DNA from: CAYGWP01 sp964353455
Lineage (GTDB): Bacteria > Planctomycetota > Phycisphaerae > FEN-1346
Length of the DNA stretch: 14,934 nt
Direction: 5' to 3'
Assembly: GCA_964353455.1 (NCBI GenBank)
Contig: CAYGWP010000560.1
Location: 1-14,934, forward strand
Shown here: one piece after another, positions 5,958 through 13,800 of the stretch
Layout of the letters: every line of letters begins with the position of its first letter
Position numbering within the stretch: position 1 is the stretch's first letter
The notes under the pieces: model-generated
Database searches by the model: none
Told to the model about the DNA's origin: nothing
What the model saw: the letters and a program-made list of their open reading frames with translations, nothing else
Position numbers and translations under genes: made by a program

Positions 5958-6908
5958 TCAAGGACCAAGCACTCGTGTTTGGGGCATCGCCTGCTTCAGA
6001 TCCTTCAGGCCCGCTTCAGTGATCTTGGTGCCGTACAGTTCAAGTCGCATCAGGTTTGTGAGTTCCTTCAGGTCTTTCAGGCCCGCGTCTGTGACCCGGG
6101 TGTTGCGGAGGTCGAGATCCAGCAAGCCCTTGAGTTCCTTCAAATCCTTCAGGCCGGCGTCCGTGATCTTGGTGTAGATAAGGTCGAGTCCCTTCAAACC
6201 TGTCAGCGCCTTCAGGTCCTTCAGGCCGGCGTCCGTGATCTGGGTGCTGCTGAGGTCCAGACACTGCAAGCCCTCAAGTTCCTTCAGGTCCTCCAAGCCG
6301 GCGTCCGTGATCTTGGTTTCGTTCAGGTCGAGCGTACACAGGCCCTTGAGTTCCTTCAGGTCCTTCAGGCCGGTGTCCGTAATCTTTGTGCCAGCCAGTT
6401 CGACCGACAGCAGGCCCTTGAGTTCCTTCAGGTCCTTCAGGCCAGCGTCAGTGATCTGGGTGTGGGCGAGCCACAGCGAGACCAAGCCCTTGAGTTCCTT
6501 CAGGTCCTTCAGGCCAGCGTCAGTGATCTGGGTGCTGCTGAGGTCCAGACCCTGCAGGGGCTTGAGTTCCTTCAGGTCCTTGAGGCCGGCGGCCGTGATC
6601 TGGGTGCGGCTGAGGTTCAGATACTGCAGGCACTTGAGTTCCTTCAGGTACTTGAGGCCGGCGCCCGTGATCCTGGTGCTGCTGAGGTCCAGATGCTGCA
6701 GGCGCTTGAGTTCCTTCAGGTCCTTCAGATCGGAGTCCGTGACTTTGGTGCCGCTGAGGTGGACACCAGCGACGGGCCGGCCAGGGAATCCCATGTCCCT
6801 GTCCACCTTGCCGCCCAACTTGTGGATCGCGTTGACGGCCTTTTCTTCCGAGCCACACCCGGCAAGACACACCGCCAGCGACACCAGCAAGGCAATGTGG
6901 CGTATCAT
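5958..6908 (-). CDS. Leucine-rich-repeat lipoprotein
   Basis: This is a 316-residue exported lipoprotein. The start at 6908 is chosen because it begins the signal peptide 'MIRHIALLVSLAVCLAGC', with lipobox L-A-G-C and lipidated C18; an upstream in-frame ATG (7049) adds only unlikely sequence. A GGAG lies 9 nt upstream of the chosen ATG. After a short helix ('AVNAIHKLGGKV') come about eleven 24-residue repeats (46-310) of the form 'L-x-x-L-x-L-x-x-T-x-I-T-D-A-G-L-K-D-L-K-E-L', the type abundant in planctomycetes. Such repeats fold as a curved solenoid and usually bind proteins; the partner is unknown. The repeats are nearly identical at DNA level. No neighbour suggests a pathway: the gene sits alone between the SIS operon and the hairpin region. 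Confidence 0.92.
   Translation of the reverse strand: MIRHIALLVSLAVCLAGCGSEEKAVNAIHKLGGKVDRDMGFPGRPVAGVHLSGTKVTDSDLKDLKELKRLQHLDLSSTRITGAGLKYLKELKCLQYLNLSRTQITAAGLKDLKELKPLQGLDLSSTQITDAGLKDLKELKGLVSLWLAHTQITDAGLKDLKELKGLLSVELAGTKITDTGLKDLKELKGLCTLDLNETKITDAGLEDLKELEGLQCLDLSSTQITDAGLKDLKALTGLKGLDLIYTKITDAGLKDLKELKGLLDLDLRNTRVTDAGLKDLKELTNLMRLELYGTKITEAGLKDLKQAMPQTRVLGP
5988..6771 (-). repeat. 72-bp tandem repeats within the leucine-rich-repeat gene
   Basis: About eleven units of 72 bp encode the 24-residue repeats. The core CCTTCAGGTCCTTCAGGCC (plus strand) recurs every 72 bp with few changes, and variation is concentrated in the segment encoding 'LDLSST/LIYTKI'. The end units (near 6000 and 6750) are more divergent than the central ones. 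This pattern suggests recent expansion of the centre. Confidence 0.9.
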
Positions 6909-6981
6909 GGTCTGGTCTCCAAGAAGGAACCTGCTGCATGGCCCAACCGCAGCACGGACGCCGACACATTTCGACGTTCGG

Positions 6982-7010
6982 ATTCTACTGGTTCCGGGGG
7001 CGTGCCGCAA
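6982..7010 (-). promoter_or_regulatory. Candidate promoter of the leucine-rich-repeat lipoprotein
   Basis: On the minus strand, TTGCGG (plus 7005-7010) and TAGAAT (plus 6982-6987) are 17 nt apart. The -10 box matches five of six consensus bases and the -35 keeps TTG. Transcription would start near 6975 and give a leader of about 67 nt. Confidence 0.4.
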
Positions 7011-7066
7011 GGTTCCGGGAAGTCTGGGGTTTGCCGTGGCATCGAGCAAGTTTGAGAAGGACCGGC

Positions 7067-7312
7067 ATGAAGATCACCATCCCCACCAAGGGCCTGTCGG
7101 ATGTGATCTACAACGAGGGCGAGCGGCGTGCGGCCGGCAAGGGTGTGGCTGTTTTTCGTGGCACGGTGTCGGCCTGGCGTTATTTTGAGGCGGCTTCAGC
7201 CGCCTTTGCGCCGCGTAAGCGGCGTGTAGACCGGGGGTTTTACCCCTTGTCTTTAGCCACATCTTGTGCAAGAGGCCTGTCCCACCGCGGCCTTTGTCCA
7301 GGCCCCTTCTAG
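7067..7312 (+). pseudogene. Short ORF with a good start, apparently truncated by hairpin repeats
   Basis: The ATG at 7067 is preceded by GAGAAGG (7054-7060). The first 30 or so residues, 'MKITIPTKGLSDVIYNEGER' onward to 'GKGVAVF', look like a genuine protein N-terminus. After about 7180 the frame runs through the hairpin cluster and its translation becomes cysteine/arginine/glycine noise ('FAPRKRRVDRGFYPLS...'), ending at 7312. I read this as the 5' end of a lost gene cut off by repeat insertion or deletion. The protein family is not recognised. It is divergent from the leucine-rich-repeat gene, with 158 bp between the two starts. Confidence 0.3.
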
Positions 7313-7347
7313 GGGCCTTCGGCGGGCAAAGGCCCATGAATGGGCCT
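7188..7347. repeat. Cluster of five perfect GC-rich hairpins
   Basis: Five perfect hairpins lie in 160 bp. They are AGGCGGC-TTCA-GCCGCCT (7188-7205), CGCCGC-GTAA-GCGGCG (7209-7224, a GNRA loop), GGGGT-TTT-ACCCC (7234-7246), AGGCCCC-TTCTA-GGGGCCT (7300-7318) and AGGCCCA-TGAA-TGGGCCT (7330-7347). All have loops of 3-5 nt. The cluster lies downstream of the ABC-transporter operon (minus strand, ending at 7471) and could protect or end that transcript, although no T-run follows. REP-like elements are the other explanation. Confidence 0.8.
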
Positions 7348-7470
7348 GACAGCCAAGCGCCACGGCAGTTAACTTTTGGGTGACAGAGGAATCTTTGCAC
7401 CTTTGCGCGGCCCGCCCTACGCACTGGCGCGCCGCGCTAAGTGACACCGTAGTTCTAAGGAGCCGCAGCC

Positions 7471-8406
7471 TCAGCCCTTGACCGCGCCGACGGTAATGCC
7501 CTTGGTGAGTTTCTCCTGGAGGATGATATAGACCAGCAGCGTCGGCAGCATCGCTATCACGAGGCCCGCGAAGAGAAGGCCGAAGTCGCTCTTGTACTGC
7601 GCCTGCATGCTGATGCTCGCGAGGCCCAGCGGCAGGGTCTTCAGGCCGTCGCTATTCAGGAACACCAGGCCGAAGAGGTACTCGTTCCAGAGGCCGAGGA
7701 AGTTGAAGATCGCCACGGTGATGAGGCCGGGCCGGGCCAGCGGCATCATCACCGAGAAGAAGATGCGGTACTCGCCGGCGCCGTCCATCATGGCCGCCTC
7801 GCGCACCTCGCTTGGCAGCGTGCGGAAAAAGGCGGTGAGCGTGAAGACGGTGAACGGGAGGCTTGCGGCCACGTAGATGAGGATAAGCCCTGCGTGCGAA
7901 TCGTGCAGCGAAACGGTCAGGTCGCCCAGGCCCAGCGCGCGGACCGGCGGCGCGAGCAGGCCCGTCAGGAACTCGCCCATGTCGGTGAACTGGAAGAATA
8001 GAGGTATGAGAATGAGTTGCATCGGTATCAAGAGGCCGCTCACGAAGAGGTAATAGACGAGGCGGCGGCCGAGGAAGTCGAACCGCGCCAGCACGTACGC
8101 CGCCATGCTCCCCAGCAGGAGGATAAGCGCCAGGCTGAGGCCCACGACCTTCAGGCTGTTCAAGAAGTAGCGGCTGAAATGGCTCTCGACCCACGCCTTG
8201 CGGTAGTTGGCGGCCAGCGGCCCGGCGTTCTCGGCCGACGGCGACAGGACAAGTTTCGGAAGCCCGAACGGGTTCTGATAAATCTCCTGCGTGCTCTTTG
8301 CACTGGTGTATAGCATCCAGACCATCGGGAATATGACCGCCACAAGCCACGCCGACAGAATGGCATACCGCAGCGAGCCGCCGATCTTGTGGATGATCCG
8401 CCCCAT
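7471..8406 (-). CDS. Carbohydrate ABC transporter permease, MalG type
   Basis: This 311-residue inner-membrane permease forms half of the channel of a binding-protein-dependent sugar importer. Hydrophobic segments lie near residues 13-33, 82-105, 116-138, 171-193, 224-248 and 268-286, the six expected for MalG relatives. The cytoplasmic EAA loop, which docks on the ATPase, is clear: 'EVREAAMMDGAGEYRIFFSV' followed by 'MMPLARPG' (200-227). The ATG at 8406 shares its A with the TGA stop of the upstream permease gene (TGATG), which fixes the start and shows translational coupling. An oddity is the extra stretch 'LTGLLAPPVRALGLGDLTVS' (147-166) between the third and fourth membrane segments, where family members usually have a few residues. 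It is the last gene of the operon. Confidence 0.95.
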   Translation of the reverse strand: MGRIIHKIGGSLRYAILSAWLVAVIFPMVWMLYTSAKSTQEIYQNPFGLPKLVLSPSAENAGPLAANYRKAWVESHFSRYFLNSLKVVGLSLALILLLGSMAAYVLARFDFLGRRLVYYLFVSGLLIPMQLILIPLFFQFTDMGEFLTGLLAPPVRALGLGDLTVSLHDSHAGLILIYVAASLPFTVFTLTAFFRTLPSEVREAAMMDGAGEYRIFFSVMMPLARPGLITVAIFNFLGLWNEYLFGLVFLNSDGLKTLPLGLASISMQAQYKSDFGLLFAGLVIAMLPTLLVYIILQEKLTKGITVGAVKG

Positions 8407-9287
8407 CAGTACTCGATCCTCTCGCGCCTGAGGAGGCGCAGGCTGACCATCGTGGCCGCCAGCACCAGGAGGAACAGCATCACCGCGATGGCCGTCCCGT
8501 AGCCCACATCGTATTGCGCAAACACCTTTGAATACATGAGCGTTGACATGGTGTGCGTGTCGGGCGTCGGGAACCCGTTCTCCATCACCCAGATGGCGTC
8601 GAAGAACTTCAGGCCCCCCACGACCAGGAAGACGATGCCCACCGTCAGCACGTCCCACATCAGCGGCAGGGTGATGTGCCAGAACTGCCGGGCGGACGTT
8701 GCGCCGTCCAGTTTCGCCGCTTCGTAGTAGGTCTCGGGTATGTTCTCCATTGCCGCCAGGAACAGCACCATGTAGAAGCCGGTAGCGGTCCAGACGCACA
8801 TCGGCACGATGGCCCAGAGCAAGGTGCTGCTCTGGGTGAAGGCGAACGACTCCGTCCGGCCGAGCGCCTTGAGGAGGTTGTTCAGCAGCCCCACGTCAGT
8901 CGTGCTGTAGATGAGGATCCACAGGAGCGCGATGGCGACGGAACTTATGACGTTCGGAAAGAAGAAGGCCACCCTGAACAGCCTCGCCCCGCGCACCCGC
9001 TGATGGATCATGTACGCGAAGAACATGGCCAGCGACAGGATGAGGACGCCCGGAACGATCGTCAGAAAGAGGTTGTGGCCGATCGCGCCGAGGAAGTCCG
9101 AACTGGCCGCCAGCAGTTGGCGGAAATTATCGAGGCCGGCCCATGCCTGCGGGCCCAGGCCGTCCCAATACAGCAGGCTGTAGCGGAACGCGTTGACGGC
9201 CGGCAGCACCACGAAGAGGACGTAGACCGCCAGCGGCGGCCCCAGAAAGGTCAGGATGAAGAGCCTCTGCTGTCGCCGTTTCGTCAT
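8406..9287 (-). CDS. Carbohydrate ABC transporter permease, MalF/UgpA type
   Basis: This 293-residue inner-membrane permease is partner to the MalG-type protein. Six hydrophobic segments fit the family (near residues 10-33, 72-95, 105-127, 156-180, 212-235 and 261-284). The ATPase-docking EAA loop reads 'YYEAAKLDGATSARQFWHIT' followed by 'LPLMWD' (187-212). The 'WDGLGPQAWAGLDNFRQLL' stretch after the first helix matches the usual 'G-L-x-N-F/Y' periplasmic signature. The longer open frame extends to 9830, but the start at 9287 is chosen because it overlaps the binding-protein stop by 4 nt (ATGA) and begins the typical 'TKRRQQRLFILTFLGPPL' N-terminus. Its substrate is probably an oligosaccharide released by the divergent glycosidase, by context only. 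Confidence 0.95.
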   Translation of the reverse strand: MTKRRQQRLFILTFLGPPLAVYVLFVVLPAVNAFRYSLLYWDGLGPQAWAGLDNFRQLLAASSDFLGAIGHNLFLTIVPGVLILSLAMFFAYMIHQRVRGARLFRVAFFFPNVISSVAIALLWILIYSTTDVGLLNNLLKALGRTESFAFTQSSTLLWAIVPMCVWTATGFYMVLFLAAMENIPETYYEAAKLDGATSARQFWHITLPLMWDVLTVGIVFLVVGGLKFFDAIWVMENGFPTPDTHTMSTLMYSKVFAQYDVGYGTAIAVMLFLLVLAATMVSLRLLRRERIEY

Positions 9288-10600
9288 GGGTCCGGCACTC
9301 CCCTGGCCGGTGGCTTGTAGATACGTGGATTCCGGCGCACGGCGTCGATGCCCGCCTCCAGCCGCGATGCGAACTCCTCCGGCGTGATCCTGCCCCCCAT
9401 CAACTCCGAGAGCGCGTGCTGCACCGTCGTCCTGACATAGTCCGGGAACAGACCGTCCAGCCGGTCGCTGAAGGTCCGCGAACTCCGGTCCAGCACGTCC
9501 ACCGCGCTCTGGAGTCCGGGCGAGATGGCAACTCCCTTCGCGCAGTCCCTGGTCGCCGACAGGGTGTCGAGGCGCTGGACGTAGTCGCGTGCGTTCGCCA
9601 GGCTCAGCATGAACTTGAGGAAGTCGGCCGCCTCCCTGGGGTGCTTGGCATCGGCGAAGATGATGAAGTTCTCGCCGCCCCATCCGCAGACGGCCCGCGG
9701 GTCGCCCGCGCCGCCGTCCACCATCGGCACGGCGAAGCAGGCCATCTCGAAGCCGGGCGGTATGGCCTCCTTCATCTCGTTCTTCAGCCAGAATCCGCAG
9801 AAGATCATCGCCGCGCGGCCGTTCACCCACTCCATCTGGCTCTCGGTGTGGGTCATCGCCAGCGCCCCCGGCTGGAAGTACCGGGTCGTCATTTCCTGGA
9901 GCAGCCGCGCGGCGTGCACGAACTCGGGGTCGGTGAACGCCCCCGGCTTCAGGTCCTGTATTTCATACCACCGCTCGAACGGAACGAGTCGCTGGTAGAT
10001 AGATAGCAGTGTGCCCCATGCGTATATGGGATACTTGCCCTGGAATGCGATCGGCGCGACGCCGGCGGCCTTTATCTCCTCGCAGAGTGCCAGAAAATCG
10101 CCCCACATCTGTGGCGGCTTCCAGCCGTGCTCCCGGAACTGCCGCTTGTCGTACCAGCAGACCCACGCGGTCATGTTGGTCGGAACGGCATACGTCTTGC
10201 CGCAATATGTGAAGTTGTTGAGAACGCCCGGTACCAGCGACTGCCGCCAGGTAATGTTCTGTCCGTATGCGGGGCTGTCGAGGGCTTCGTCGAGCGGGTA
10301 CAGCGTGCCCGCCAAGATCAACTTCCAGACCGGAAGGTTGGCGCTGGCCAGGTCGGGCGGGCTGCGGCGGAGGATGCGCGGCTTGATCTTCTCGTCCACC
10401 CGCGGGTCGCCCCACAGGTTGATGCGGATTCCGGGATGCAACTGCTCGTATCGGCGCGCCACATCCTTGTGCCACTCGATTCCGTACCCGCCCTCGAAGA
10501 CCGCCACCTCCAGCGTGATCCTGCCGGCATCCTCCTCCTCGAGGGAGCATCCCGCAAGAAGCACAAGGACCATCGCTGGAACCCACGCGAGCCTTTTCAT
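9284..10600 (-). CDS. Sugar ABC transporter substrate-binding lipoprotein
   Basis: This 438-residue extracellular solute-binding protein is of the family-1 (MalE/UgpB-like) type. The signal peptide 'MKRLAWVPAMVLVLLAGC' has a lipobox (L-A-G-C, lipidated C18), so it would be anchored facing the periplasm. Family features are visible in order: 'ITLEVAVFEGGYGIEW', 'HPGIRINLWGDPRVDEKI', 'PPDLASANLPVW', 'LYPLDEAL', 'YAVPTNMTAWVCWYDKRQF', 'EWVNGRAAMIFCGFW' and 'HPREAADFLKFMLS'. The long frame continues upstream to 10807, but the ATG at 10600 begins the signal peptide. No clear ribosome binding site precedes it. Instead a 16-bp palindrome sits 5 nt upstream, and an 8-codon frame ends in an ATGA overlap with this start. 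It is first in the three-gene operon; no ATPase gene is adjacent, so a shared ATPase elsewhere is expected. Confidence 0.95.
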   Translation of the reverse strand: MKRLAWVPAMVLVLLAGCSLEEEDAGRITLEVAVFEGGYGIEWHKDVARRYEQLHPGIRINLWGDPRVDEKIKPRILRRSPPDLASANLPVWKLILAGTLYPLDEALDSPAYGQNITWRQSLVPGVLNNFTYCGKTYAVPTNMTAWVCWYDKRQFREHGWKPPQMWGDFLALCEEIKAAGVAPIAFQGKYPIYAWGTLLSIYQRLVPFERWYEIQDLKPGAFTDPEFVHAARLLQEMTTRYFQPGALAMTHTESQMEWVNGRAAMIFCGFWLKNEMKEAIPPGFEMACFAVPMVDGGAGDPRAVCGWGGENFIIFADAKHPREAADFLKFMLSLANARDYVQRLDTLSATRDCAKGVAISPGLQSAVDVLDRSSRTFSDRLDGLFPDYVRTTVQHALSELMGGRITPEEFASRLEAGIDAVRRNPRIYKPPARGVPDP

Positions 10601-10605
10601 AGGCG

Positions 10606-10621
10606 GGTCGCCGCGGCGACC
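10606..10621. promoter_or_regulatory. 16-bp perfect palindrome, candidate operator
   Basis: GGTCGCCGCGGCGACC is its own reverse complement. It lies between the candidate -10 box (10643-10648, minus) and the binding-protein ATG (10600). The inner 14 bases plus one flank, GTCGCCGCGGCGACC, recur at 14246-14260 before the esterase gene. Even-length perfect symmetry with a central CG fits a LacI-type operator; in RNA it could also form a short hairpin close to the start codon. Confidence 0.5.
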
Positions 10622-10642
10622 ATCTCCAAGCAGCCGGGCCTG

Positions 10643-10648
10643 ATTGTA
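10643..10648 (-). promoter_or_regulatory. Candidate -10 box of the ABC-transporter operon
   Basis: TACAAT on the minus strand matches five of six consensus bases. The -35 position falls on the T-rich outer end of the long inverted repeat (10663-10721) and is poor. Transcription would start near 10637, about 37 nt before the ATG, placing the palindrome (10606-10621) inside the leader. Confidence 0.4.
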
Positions 10649-10662
10649 CTCTCGCCGCCGCC

Positions 10663-10721
10663 GAAAAGAAAAGGGTCCAGGACCCCTAAAGTCGTTAAGG
10701 GTCCTGGACCCTTTTCTTTTC
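10663..10721. repeat. 23-bp perfect inverted repeat with nested palindromes
   Basis: The arms 10663-10685 and 10699-10721 are perfect complements around a 13-nt centre. Each arm contains GGGTCCAGGACCC (or GGGTCCTGGACCC), itself symmetrical around one base, so alternative cruciform folds exist. The outer ends are A-rich and T-rich. It resembles a bidirectional terminator in form, yet it lies between two divergent gene starts. A repeat element that inserted here, perhaps serving as a transcription insulator, is more likely. Confidence 0.85.
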
Positions 10722-10789
10722 CCCTTTTCTTTCGGCAGGCGCAACCCCGGTGGCAGGTTATTGCGTGGCACGGACCGCCTCCCAACTGG

Positions 10790-10795
10790 TATATT
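10790..10795 (+). promoter_or_regulatory. Possible -10 box of the glycosidase gene
   Basis: TATATT lies 29 nt before the chosen ATG (10825) and matches five of six consensus bases. No acceptable -35 box is found at 16-18 nt, so an activator-dependent promoter or a chance match are both open. Confidence 0.3.
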
Positions 10796-10824
10796 GAGGT
10801 CATCCATTTTCAGGAATGTCTATC

Positions 10825-13800
10825 ATGCGCCTTTCGATGGTCCTGCTCATCGGAGCCCTTTGCGCGGCGGCCCCGCCCCTGTTTGGCGGGCTGGTCCGTA
10901 AGACCGCAGAGACCTTCGACGATGCCGCCTGGGCGCCGGAGACGTGGAGCAAGGCCGCGGGGACCACGCGCCTGTCGTCCGAGGTCGCGTCCGAGGCCGG
11001 CGGCGGCAAGTGCCTCGAGGCCGAGGTCCGGTTTTCCGGGAAGGGCTTCGAGTGGTTTGCGGCCGTTCCCCCGGAGCCGGTGGTAATCCCCGGCGACGCC
11101 AGGTCGGTCACGATGCGGTACCGCGGCGATGACGGTCGCTTTGCCATCATCCTGAATTTCCGCGACGGATGGGGCCGCACCCAGGTCGGCTCGAAGAAGT
11201 TGGAGTGGGCCCCAAAGCGTGATGCCGGCGGCGGATGGGCGACCGCCACGTTCCGCGTGCCCGACGACTGGGTCCGCCCCCTGACCATCGTGAGTGTCTC
11301 CACGCACAACTGGGCCGCACAGTCCGATGCGCGGACCGTCAGGTTCTGGATCGACAACATCGAGGTCGAGACCGACCTCCGCGACGCCGATCCCGAAACG
11401 GGCACACTCAGAACCTGGAAGCCGGACCCGCAGCCGGCGGACGCGGCCAAGGCGCTGAAGCAAGCGCCGAAGTCGCCGCTCCTCGTGGTCGAGTTCTCGA
11501 CCGGCCAGGTGAGCAACGTCTTCTCGCGCGAGCCGCCGGCCGTGGCGCTGCACCTCAGGAACTGGAAACCGGGGACGCTAACCGGCACGGTGACGATCTG
11601 CGTGACGGACGGCGACAACAAGGAACTCGACCGCCGGGAACTGCCCGTCTCGGTTGAGAGTACGGCCCGGGTGGCGATCCCGCTCGCGGCGGAACGTTTC
11701 GGCCTGTATGGCCTGGAGGCCGCCCTTGCGCTATCCGACGGCACGAAGCGGAGCGAGAAGATGACCTTCGCCCGCCTGCCCCAGGGCCGCGACCTCTCGG
11801 ATGTCGAGAAACAGGCATCGCCGTACGGCGTGAACGTCCACGGCGGCGGCACGCGCTCGCCGGTCGTGCCTTTCCGCAAGGCGGGCATCGTCTGGTTCCG
11901 CGACTACGCCTTCGGTTACGACTGGCTGCTCCGGGCCAAGGGCGAGGACAAGAAGTACGCCGGCTGGCCGTGGTATCCATCCATCATGCGGCGATACGCC
12001 GAGGCCGGCGCCATGGTCCTTCCGTGCCTGATGAGGAGCATCCGCCCGCCCAAGGTCCAGGACGGGAAAGCCGTCGGGCCGCTGGGGCCCGACCAGGCGT
12101 GGACCCGCGAAATCGTCGATATCGTCCAGACATTTCCCGGCATCACGTACTGGGAACTCGACAACGAGTACGACCTGCATAACGGTCACGCCGAGTTGGA
12201 GCGCGCGGTCGGCTGGCGGAACATGGGGGCGTACACCCGCAAACTCGCCGAAATCCTCGAACTCCTGGGCGGCAAGGACGTGGCGGCGGTCGAGCAGGGC
12301 CACGCCGGCATCTGGCCCGACCGCGCGCGGCTCCTCATTGCCGCCGGGGACTACGAGAAGGTCGGCGTCCTCAACTGCCACCACTACTGCGGCTCGGAGC
12401 CGCCCGAGACGAACATCGGCAACTGGAACACCGCCTTCGAGGGCGACTGGCGGGCCCAGCCCCCGCGGATCTTCTTCGACCGACTCCGGGACCTGAAGCG
12501 CGCTAGCTCAAGCGATGGGCGACCGCGCGAGGCTTGGCTGACCGAGTTCGGCTGGGACACGCTCGCCGGCCCGCGGGTCTCGCCGCGCAATCAGGCGGCA
12601 TACCTGGCCCGCGCCTGGATGATGGCGATGGCCGCAGGCATCGACAAATGTTTCTGGTTCTATGATTACGATGCGGCCGAGCCGAAGCAGTTCTTCGACG
12701 GATGCGGACTCCTGACGGCCGATGGCAGCCCGAAACTCTCGCTCTGCGCAATGGCCGGCCTCACATCCGTCCTTCCGACCCCCAAGTACGTCGGCAGCCT
12801 GAGCGCCGGCGACGGCACGTGCGGCTACGTCTTCGAGACCGGCGGCGAACTTGTGGCCGCCCTCTGGATGATCGACGACGAGGCCGGCCCGGAGGTTACC
12901 TTCAAGGCACGCGAACTCCGCGACTTCCTCGGCAACAAGATCGAGGGACTCAAGACGCATCTTACGCCGGTTCCCGTCTATGCCATCGGACTCGACCGCG
13001 GCGACCCGTGGTTTCGTCAGACCGCCTACGCCCTGGAGACGCCGTACCTCGTGGTGGCATCCGCCGGTGACACAGTGACGCCTGTCGTGGAGGTCAATAA
13101 CAACCGCGACTCGCCCATCGAATGCACGGTCGAGATGTCGCTGCCCCGCGGCTGGACGGCAGAACACACGGAAGTCTCGGCAAGCGTGCCGAGAGGCGAG
13201 CGCAAGACGCTGCCGCTTCCGCTCACGGTCGGACCCGGCGAGGGGACGGGCGCAAGGGACATAAGGTTCACGATCTCCGAGGGCGGGTCCATTAAGGAGA
13301 TGACGCTCCGGGTCCTCGTGCAGCCGGCCCTCGCGATGCAGGTTGCGCCCCTGGAAGGCAAGCCGGGGCCGACGACCGTTTCCGTCAAGGTCGCCAACCG
13401 GTCGGCCGCGCCGATGGACGGCGTGCTGCGGCTGCGCGTGCCGGCGTCGTGGCAGGCCGATCCGCCGGAGACGAAGGTGGAGGGCCTGAAGCCCGGCGAG
13501 GTCCGCGAGATCCGATGCGGCCTGAAGTGGGCCGCCGACTGGAAGCCCGGCGAGACCGCCACGGCCGAGTTCGATGCGGGCGGCGGCCGGGCTGTCGCGC
13601 AGCCGATCATCCCGAACTGCTTCCGTATGTGCCGCGCAAAAGACATCAAGATTGACGGCCGACTGGACGACTGGCCTGCCGCGGCCGAAGTGCCCGGCTG
13701 GATGCTCGGGCGGGCGCGCGGCCGCGCCGACGCCAGGGTCTATCTGGCATGGGCGCCCGAAGGGCTGTACTGCGCGGTCGATGTACCCGGTGCGGACCTC

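Noticed and set aside
5904..7188. Long plus-strand open frames antisense to the leucine-rich-repeat gene (383 and 317 codons)
   Set aside because: They arise because each 72-bp unit is open in several frames. The minus-strand frame has a lipoprotein signal and a canonical repeat, so these are shadows.
8553..9320. 255-codon plus-strand frame over the permease gene
   Set aside because: It is antisense to a clear MalF-type permease, has no domain, and its charged low-complexity translation is typical of a GC-rich shadow.
10663..10721. Intrinsic terminator
   Set aside because: The shape fits, but it lies between the 5' ends of divergent genes, with no gene ending nearby.
10800..13649. Several long minus-strand frames over the glycosidase gene
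   Set aside because: The plus-strand frame carries signal peptide, active-site motifs and domain order. The minus frames show serine/arginine-rich noise.
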